Shown: positions 60,074-64,000 of the stretch, one piece after another
Position numbering within the stretch: the first letter of the stretch is position 1
How the letters are laid out: the number at the start of each line of letters is the position of its first letter
DNA from: Ruegeria atlantica
GTDB taxonomy: Bacteria > Pseudomonadota > Alphaproteobacteria > Rhodobacterales > Rhodobacteraceae
Assembly: GCF_013032005.1 (NCBI RefSeq)
Contig: NZ_WQBE01000010.1
Coordinates: forward strand, 62,001 to 126,000
DNA length: 64,000 bases
Reading direction: 5' to 3'
Translations under genes and position numbers: made by a program
The notes under the pieces: generated by a model
What the model was told of the DNA's origin: nothing
The model's input: only the letters and a program-made list of their open reading frames with translations
Databases searched by the model: none

Positions 60074-60694
60074 TTAAGCTGCAATGGTTGGTCGGGTGTA
60101 GTAGAATGAAGGCCGATTTTCAATTGCTTCATACCAAGACGCGAGGCTGTGCGTTGATACTAACCATTCTGCTTCCGGCCACCGAAAGTTGATATAGCCC
60201 AGACAAGATGCCAAAGCTACATGCGCAAGATTAAGCGGGCCGGACAGACAGTTCGGGTTTTCCTCGACCCAGGTGATTCCGGCCTGAATTTTGGCGCACT
60301 GCGCGTCCTTCCATTTTTTCCATCGATAGCTTTTGGGCCTAAGCCAAGTTTCATACCGAAGGGACACCGCAGCATCACACATCCCATCCGCAAGAGCATG
60401 CAAAGTCATAACTTGCGCGCGCTCATTTAATTCGATCGGTATCAGATCATTTTGTTTGCCGAGGCCGACCAGATATTCACAAATCACCCTAGAATCAAAA
60501 AGCACAATCCCGTTGTCAAGTATTAGGGCTGGAGTTTTCTGAAGCGGAATCTGGTTGGCAGAGTTTTTGTCACTTTGCTTGCCAGGTATCATCGTCACCA
60601 CTTCCGGCTTGATCTGATTGTGCATTCCGGTCTCAATCGATACTATCCGAACTTTCCTTGCAAACGGAGACTGAGGAGCAAACAAGAGTTTCAA
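60074..60694 (-). CDS. Glutathione S-transferase family protein
   Basis: This 206-residue protein has a thioredoxin-like N-terminus (MKLLFAPQSPFARKVRIVSI, then the cis-Pro KTPALILDNG and FDSRVICEYL) and a helical C-terminal domain with SLASWYEAIENRPSF. It starts at TTG 60694, overlapping the amidohydrolase stop by 4 bp (TTGA), with GGGAGG at good spacing. It conjugates or reduces electrophiles with glutathione; the substrate is unknown. Confidence 0.9.
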   Translation of the reverse strand: MKLLFAPQSPFARKVRIVSIETGMHNQIKPEVVTMIPGKQSDKNSANQIPLQKTPALILDNGIVLFDSRVICEYLVGLGKQNDLIPIELNERAQVMTLHALADGMCDAAVSLRYETWLRPKSYRWKKWKDAQCAKIQAGITWVEENPNCLSGPLNLAHVALASCLGYINFRWPEAEWLVSTHSLASWYEAIENRPSFYYTRPTIAA

Positions 60695-61944
60695 CGCGGC
60701 CTCCCGGTCCTTGGTGGATTAGGTAGGATATTGTCATTCGCAGTTACGCGCCGGTTTAAAAACTCATACGCCAGTTCAATCCAGAGCATAGCTGCTCGTT
60801 TTATGAGAGTGTCTCCAAAGTCATACTGCGGATGATGAAGGGGCTGCGATTTAAGCCCGTTTCCAATTCCAATATAAACACCAGGAATATGCTGTTGAAA
60901 CACCGAAAAATCATCGCTTAGCGTCAATTGTGCAGCTCTCTTCTCAACGTTTCTGCCCCCAAACCGCTTTACAGCAACATCGCCCGCAAGCCGCGTCAGA
61001 TCTGCATCATTTGTAACGGCGGGACATCCGTGCAAAACTTCCAATTCTGATCGCACGTCCATCGCCGTTGCGATACCGGATACAATCTGTCGTATTCTTT
61101 TTAGGATAAGAACACGGGATTCAGTGCTAAAACTCCGAATGCTCACCTGCAGCACGGCTGCATCTGGGATCACATTCCAGGTTGATCCAGCGTGAAGTCG
61201 ACCAATGCTGATCGATGTGTTGTCAGCTGGATCCATGTTTCTCGAAACGATCGTGTTTAAGCTTGTGACAATTGCTGCGACGGCCGCTATTACATCTCTT
61301 GAAAGGTGGGGTTGTGCGCCATGCGAACTCCGCCCCTCTAATCTGATTTCAATCGCGTCAGCCGCTGCCCAAAAGGCCCCCTCCCTGAGGCAAATCTTTC
61401 CTGCGGCTATCCCCGGAAGATTGTGAAAACCAAAAACCGCATGAAGCGGGTATCGTTCCAATAGCCCGTCTGCAAACATCGCCTCGGCCCCATCACCGGC
61501 CTCCTCAGCAGGTTGGAAAATCGCTGTGACGGTTCCGTTTAAATCGTCTGCGTGAGAGAGCGCAAAGGCTGTGGCAAGAAGCGCAGCCGTGTGTCCGTCA
61601 TGCCCACATGCGTGCATCTTTCCGGCAAATTGGCTTTCATAGGGTAGTGATGTATTTTCCTTGATAGGAAGTGCATCCATATCGGCTCGAAATCCAACAG
61701 ACTTTCCCCCTACTCCAAAGTGCCTTCGGCCTATGATTCCAGTCTTGCCCACCCCAGTCTCAACCTCCCAGCCCCAACTCTTCAGATATGCAGCCACTTT
61801 CTGCCCTGTAGCGACTTCTTCGTAAGCTGTTTCTGGATGCGCATGAAACCAATGTCTTAGTTCGGTGAAGTATTTTTGGCCTTTTAAGAGCGCTTCTCTT
61901 GGGCGTACTCCGGTGGAGATTCTTATGTCCGGCGCACTGTGCAT
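60691..61944 (-). CDS. M20-family amidohydrolase (hippurate hydrolase/aminoacylase-like)
   Basis: The 417-residue form begins at ATG 61944, where AGGA is 8 bases upstream; an ATG 9 bases earlier is also possible. Metal-site motifs of M20D enzymes are all present: FRADMDALP, ACGHDGHTAALLA, and FQPAEEAGDGA, with the dimerisation-domain segment EGRSSHGAQPH. It hydrolyses N-acyl or related amides. Its start overlaps the DUF1203 gene by about 22 bp and its stop overlaps the GST gene by 4 bp. Confidence 0.94.
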   Translation of the reverse strand: MHSAPDIRISTGVRPREALLKGQKYFTELRHWFHAHPETAYEEVATGQKVAAYLKSWGWEVETGVGKTGIIGRRHFGVGGKSVGFRADMDALPIKENTSLPYESQFAGKMHACGHDGHTAALLATAFALSHADDLNGTVTAIFQPAEEAGDGAEAMFADGLLERYPLHAVFGFHNLPGIAAGKICLREGAFWAAADAIEIRLEGRSSHGAQPHLSRDVIAAVAAIVTSLNTIVSRNMDPADNTSISIGRLHAGSTWNVIPDAAVLQVSIRSFSTESRVLILKRIRQIVSGIATAMDVRSELEVLHGCPAVTNDADLTRLAGDVAVKRFGGRNVEKRAAQLTLSDDFSVFQQHIPGVYIGIGNGLKSQPLHHPQYDFGDTLIKRAAMLWIELAYEFLNRRVTANDNILPNPPRTGRPR

Positions 61945-62387
61945 AGTAGGCATCCTGCAAGCGCCGTGTGTATATTTACAAAGGCGACTTCATCATTTTC
62001 AAATATACTATCCATTGCCTTAGCGACATCGCTTCCGTCACAGAGAGTGTTTACGCCGTAGTCCATCATTCCGTTTTCCCGGAACGTTCTAAGAGCGACA
62101 AATCTGTTATAGACAATCTCCGGAACCTCAGACTCTTCATCCGGTTTTTTACAGTCATCATTGCAGATAAAGACAGCCGTTGGCTGAGCGTAAACACCCT
62201 TTGGTAGAATTGGTTGATATGAGAAGAGAAGTGCCCCGCTCGAACTTCCCGATTCCTTCAGGCAGTGTCTACACGGATAGGTGCCGCCATCATTCATGAA
62301 GAGGATTTCATTGCCCTGCCAATCGACTTTTTCTCGTCTGTGCCAATCAACAACTTCTGTTGGAATTGGTTGATAACTGTATCTCAT
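61923..62387 (-). CDS. DUF1203 domain protein
   Basis: This 154-residue protein contains the DUF1203 core: GGTYPCRHCLKESGSSSGAL (about 34-53), LLFSYQPILPKGVYAQ and later RFVALRTF. The CRHC pair is the family hallmark. It is probably cytoplasmic and of unknown function. It is the first gene of the M20/GST group, with GAGAG before the ATG. Confidence 0.85.
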   Translation of the reverse strand: MRYSYQPIPTEVVDWHRREKVDWQGNEILFMNDGGTYPCRHCLKESGSSSGALLFSYQPILPKGVYAQPTAVFICNDDCKKPDEESEVPEIVYNRFVALRTFRENGMMDYGVNTLCDGSDVAKAMDSIFENDEVAFVNIHTALAGCLLCTVRRT

Positions 62388-62481
62388 AGGTTTTCTCTCG
62401 AGGTGTGTCTTTGAACCCTTACTAAAGACATTGCGTACCGCTCAATTCTTGGCTGCGCATTGCAACGTAGCTCTAGCGCAT

Positions 62482-62793
62482 TCAATAGTCCGCCAGAACC
62501 GGGCGTAAAAATTGGCGGTCGTATCGTCTAATACACTGTGTTTTCTCTGCGTAGTCATATGCCGCTATGCATGCTGGGTCTTCGCGGCTTTTAGTTCTAT
62601 ACTCTTCGTATGCTGCCAACGAAGGGAATGAGAATAGAGTCACAGCAAGGTCGTTGGCGCTTTCATGCGGCAGAAAGTACCCGTGATGGTTTCCGCCATA
62701 TCGCTCAACCAGCGGAAGCCACATTCTGGCATAGTTCTCGAATGCGTCGAGAGTTTCAGGGTTCAGCTCGTATCTGACAAAGCACGTGATCAT
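62482..62793 (-). CDS. NIPSNAP-family protein
   Basis: This 103-residue, single-domain ferredoxin-like protein starts MITCFVRYELNPETLDAFEN and contains RYGGNHHGYFLPHESANDLA and FPSLAAYEEYR, a NIPSNAP pattern. Its start overlaps the GFA gene stop by 4 bp. The function of bacterial members is poorly known; small-molecule binding is likely. Confidence 0.88.
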   Translation of the reverse strand: MITCFVRYELNPETLDAFENYARMWLPLVERYGGNHHGYFLPHESANDLAVTLFSFPSLAAYEEYRTKSREDPACIAAYDYAEKTQCIRRYDRQFLRPVLADY

Positions 62794-63272
62794 TGTTTAC
62801 GTAGATCCTCAAAAACACTACCAAAGCCGATATGGTTTTCGGCTAGATAGCCTGCTGTGCACCAGTCTGGCCGTTCTTCTGTGAAGATATTGTCCTGCCG
62901 AGTTACCTCCGGTTCGCCTTCCAGCGACCCAGCAGGTACAAAACACAATGTTTCTGTATGATTTAGATAAGGGACGGCACCACCACACAACCCGCAAAAA
63001 GCCTTAGTAAAATATCGTGTCGGATGCCGAAACGTCGTGACTAAGTCGGCCCCGTTTGTTAGCTCAAGCGAGCCTGTCGTCGATATTAAGTTGGCGGCAC
63101 TTCCGGCTCCGGTAGTCTTCCGACACTGCTTGCAATGGCAAATGAGTAAGTTTGAAAAGTTGTTATCAATCCTAAACCTAACCGTTCCACACAGGCACCC
63201 TCCTTCAATTTTCGGGTGTTTGTGTCTTCGCTTCTCAATTGCGGTCTTTGTGCCTAAACTCACTTTCGTCAC
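62790..63272 (-). CDS. GFA-family (Mss4-like zinc) protein
   Basis: This 160-residue protein has all the zinc cysteines of the GFA fold: GGCLCGTVRFRI (24-35), CHCKQCRKTTGAG, and FCGLCGGAVPY. It starts at GTG 63272 with a GGGG tract upstream. The family includes glutathione-dependent formaldehyde-activating enzyme and centromere-V-like proteins. It forms an operon with NIPSNAP and is divergent from a TetR gene, which may regulate it. Confidence 0.9.
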   Translation of the reverse strand: MTKVSLGTKTAIEKRRHKHPKIEGGCLCGTVRFRIDNNFSNLLICHCKQCRKTTGAGSAANLISTTGSLELTNGADLVTTFRHPTRYFTKAFCGLCGGAVPYLNHTETLCFVPAGSLEGEPEVTRQDNIFTEERPDWCTAGYLAENHIGFGSVFEDLRKQ

Positions 63273-63516
63273 CCCTATATGTTACTTTTTTCCGAAGCGG
63301 AACATCGAGGATTCACTCAGTACAAGGACGACTGGGGGAGGTCGGGTGTGACGCGACATCTCAGATTTATTTAAAAAAAATGAATTGCGGAACTGGCTAG
63401 CCCTTCGTTGCGCTTGATGGCTGGTTGAAGATTTGCCGTTAACCTTCCTAGGATGTATTAGTCTAAAACCCAGTATTTTTGCCGAAGATTTGGACCCAAA
63501 CAGGACGCATAGCAAA

Positions 63517-64000
63517 GTGCCAGCCAGGCCAGGAAGACCACGCAGCGAAGCATCTCGACAATCGCTGATAAACGCGACGTTGCAACTAATGAGTCGCAAG
63601 TCGGTCCGACATATAACGATCAGCGCAATCGCAGAAGAAGCGGGCGTTGCGAAGTCCACTATTTATAGATGGTGGGATTCCAAATGTGCAATTGTCATGG
63701 ATGCTTTCTTTTCGACAATGAAGCCATGTATTTCTCTTCAAGAAGATGGTCCTGTAACCTTAGGCCTAAGCACGCAAATCAGGGAGATGGTTGAGCTTCT
63801 TTCCGGTCCATCGGGCAAAGTGATCGCCGAAATGGTGGGAGAGGGTCAGTCGGATCCGCATATTCTCGAAGAATTTCGGAGCAGAATTTTCACTCAATTG
63901 CTGGAACCCTCGAGGCAGTTAATCGAGCGCGGAAAACGGGATGGTGAAATTTCCGAGCAACTGCAGACGGATCTGGTGTTAGACATGATCTTTGGTCCTC
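63517..64000 (+). CDS. TetR-family regulator (3' truncated by window edge)
   Basis: The frame runs off the right edge after about 161 codons. It opens RPGRPRSEASRQSLINATLQ and has the TetR recognition region ITISAIAEEAGVAKSTIYRW, then WDSKCAIVMDAF. The best start is GTG 63517, with AGGA 11 bases upstream; a TTG at 63490 is an alternative. The C-terminal ligand domain is partly visible (RIFTQLLEPSRQLIERGKRD). It is divergent from the GFA/NIPSNAP operon, its probable target. Confidence 0.88.
   Translation, partial: MPARPGRPRSEASRQSLINATLQLMSRKSVRHITISAIAEEAGVAKSTIYRWWDSKCAIVMDAFFSTMKPCISLQEDGPVTLGLSTQIREMVELLSGPSGKVIAEMVGEGQSDPHILEEFRSRIFTQLLEPSRQLIERGKRDGEISEQLQTDLVLDMIFGP

Overview
The window reads as chromosomal or large-replicon DNA of a marine alphaproteobacterium, most likely the Roseobacter/Rhodobacteraceae group. 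This is inferred from gene content: TRAP and Liv-type transporters, several acyl-CoA dehydrogenases, class III CoA-transferase, a DddQ-like cupin, and many 4-bp overlapping start/stop pairs. No rRNA, tRNA or CRISPR array was seen.

Region 1 (1-2.4 kb) is an edge-truncated UvrD-type helicase with a C-terminal PD-(D/E)XK nuclease, followed by an IS30 transposase remnant.

Region 2 (2.4-27.6 kb) is a large catabolic island. Minus-strand genes are a crotonase, a DctPQM TRAP transporter, an iron-dependent alcohol dehydrogenase, two acyl-CoA dehydrogenases, a CaiB-type CoA-transferase, a second crotonase, a Liv/Urt-like ABC importer, an IclR regulator, and an amidase with a 66-residue AtzG/GatC-like partner. 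Plus-strand genes are an SDR, an ACAD11-like dehydrogenase, an aminoglycoside-phosphotransferase-fold kinase, a DUF6285-like protein, a metallo-beta-lactamase-fold lactonase, a FadB-like bifunctional enzyme and a thiolase. SDR/ACAD/kinase/DUF6285 matches the gene set of the LvaABCD 4-hydroxyacyl-CoA pathway of Pseudomonas putida. Lactonase, iron alcohol dehydrogenase and IclR regulator echo the Agrobacterium blc (gamma-butyrolactone) system. Six copies of a directional motif, TTCACATATGyGTTTTG, sit 90-170 bp upstream of the transcription units and always point toward the downstream gene. I read the island as one regulon for uptake and beta-oxidation of gamma-hydroxy acids, lactones or amides; the true substrate is unknown.

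Region 3 (27.6-38.9 kb) is accessory DNA: a decayed ATPase-like gene with a coupled ORF, an M15-type peptidase carrying an EF-hand-like loop, three small genes, a divergent MFS/MocR pair, a dead serine recombinase, and a CGNR regulator divergent from an alpha/beta hydrolase plus an old-yellow-enzyme family flavoprotein.

Region 4 (38.9-46.8 kb) looks like the remains of a plasmid-type replicon or mobile element: a structured leader, a winged-helix replication-type gene, a RepA/ParA-like ATPase whose Walker A motif is degenerate, IS3 and IS5 fragments, two small genes and long non-coding stretches containing an extensively mutated IS5 transposase.

Region 5 (46.8-64 kb) holds mostly intact metabolic and transport genes: a DddQ-like cupin without its metal-binding histidines, DUF2165/MFS/TetR, a saccharopine-dehydrogenase-like protein, NUDIX, a GMC oxidoreductase with an arginase-family protein and MarR, LysR, a YbfB-type MFS, a frameshifted DMT exporter, GST, an M20 amidohydrolase, DUF1203, NIPSNAP, a GFA protein, and a TetR gene cut by the right edge.
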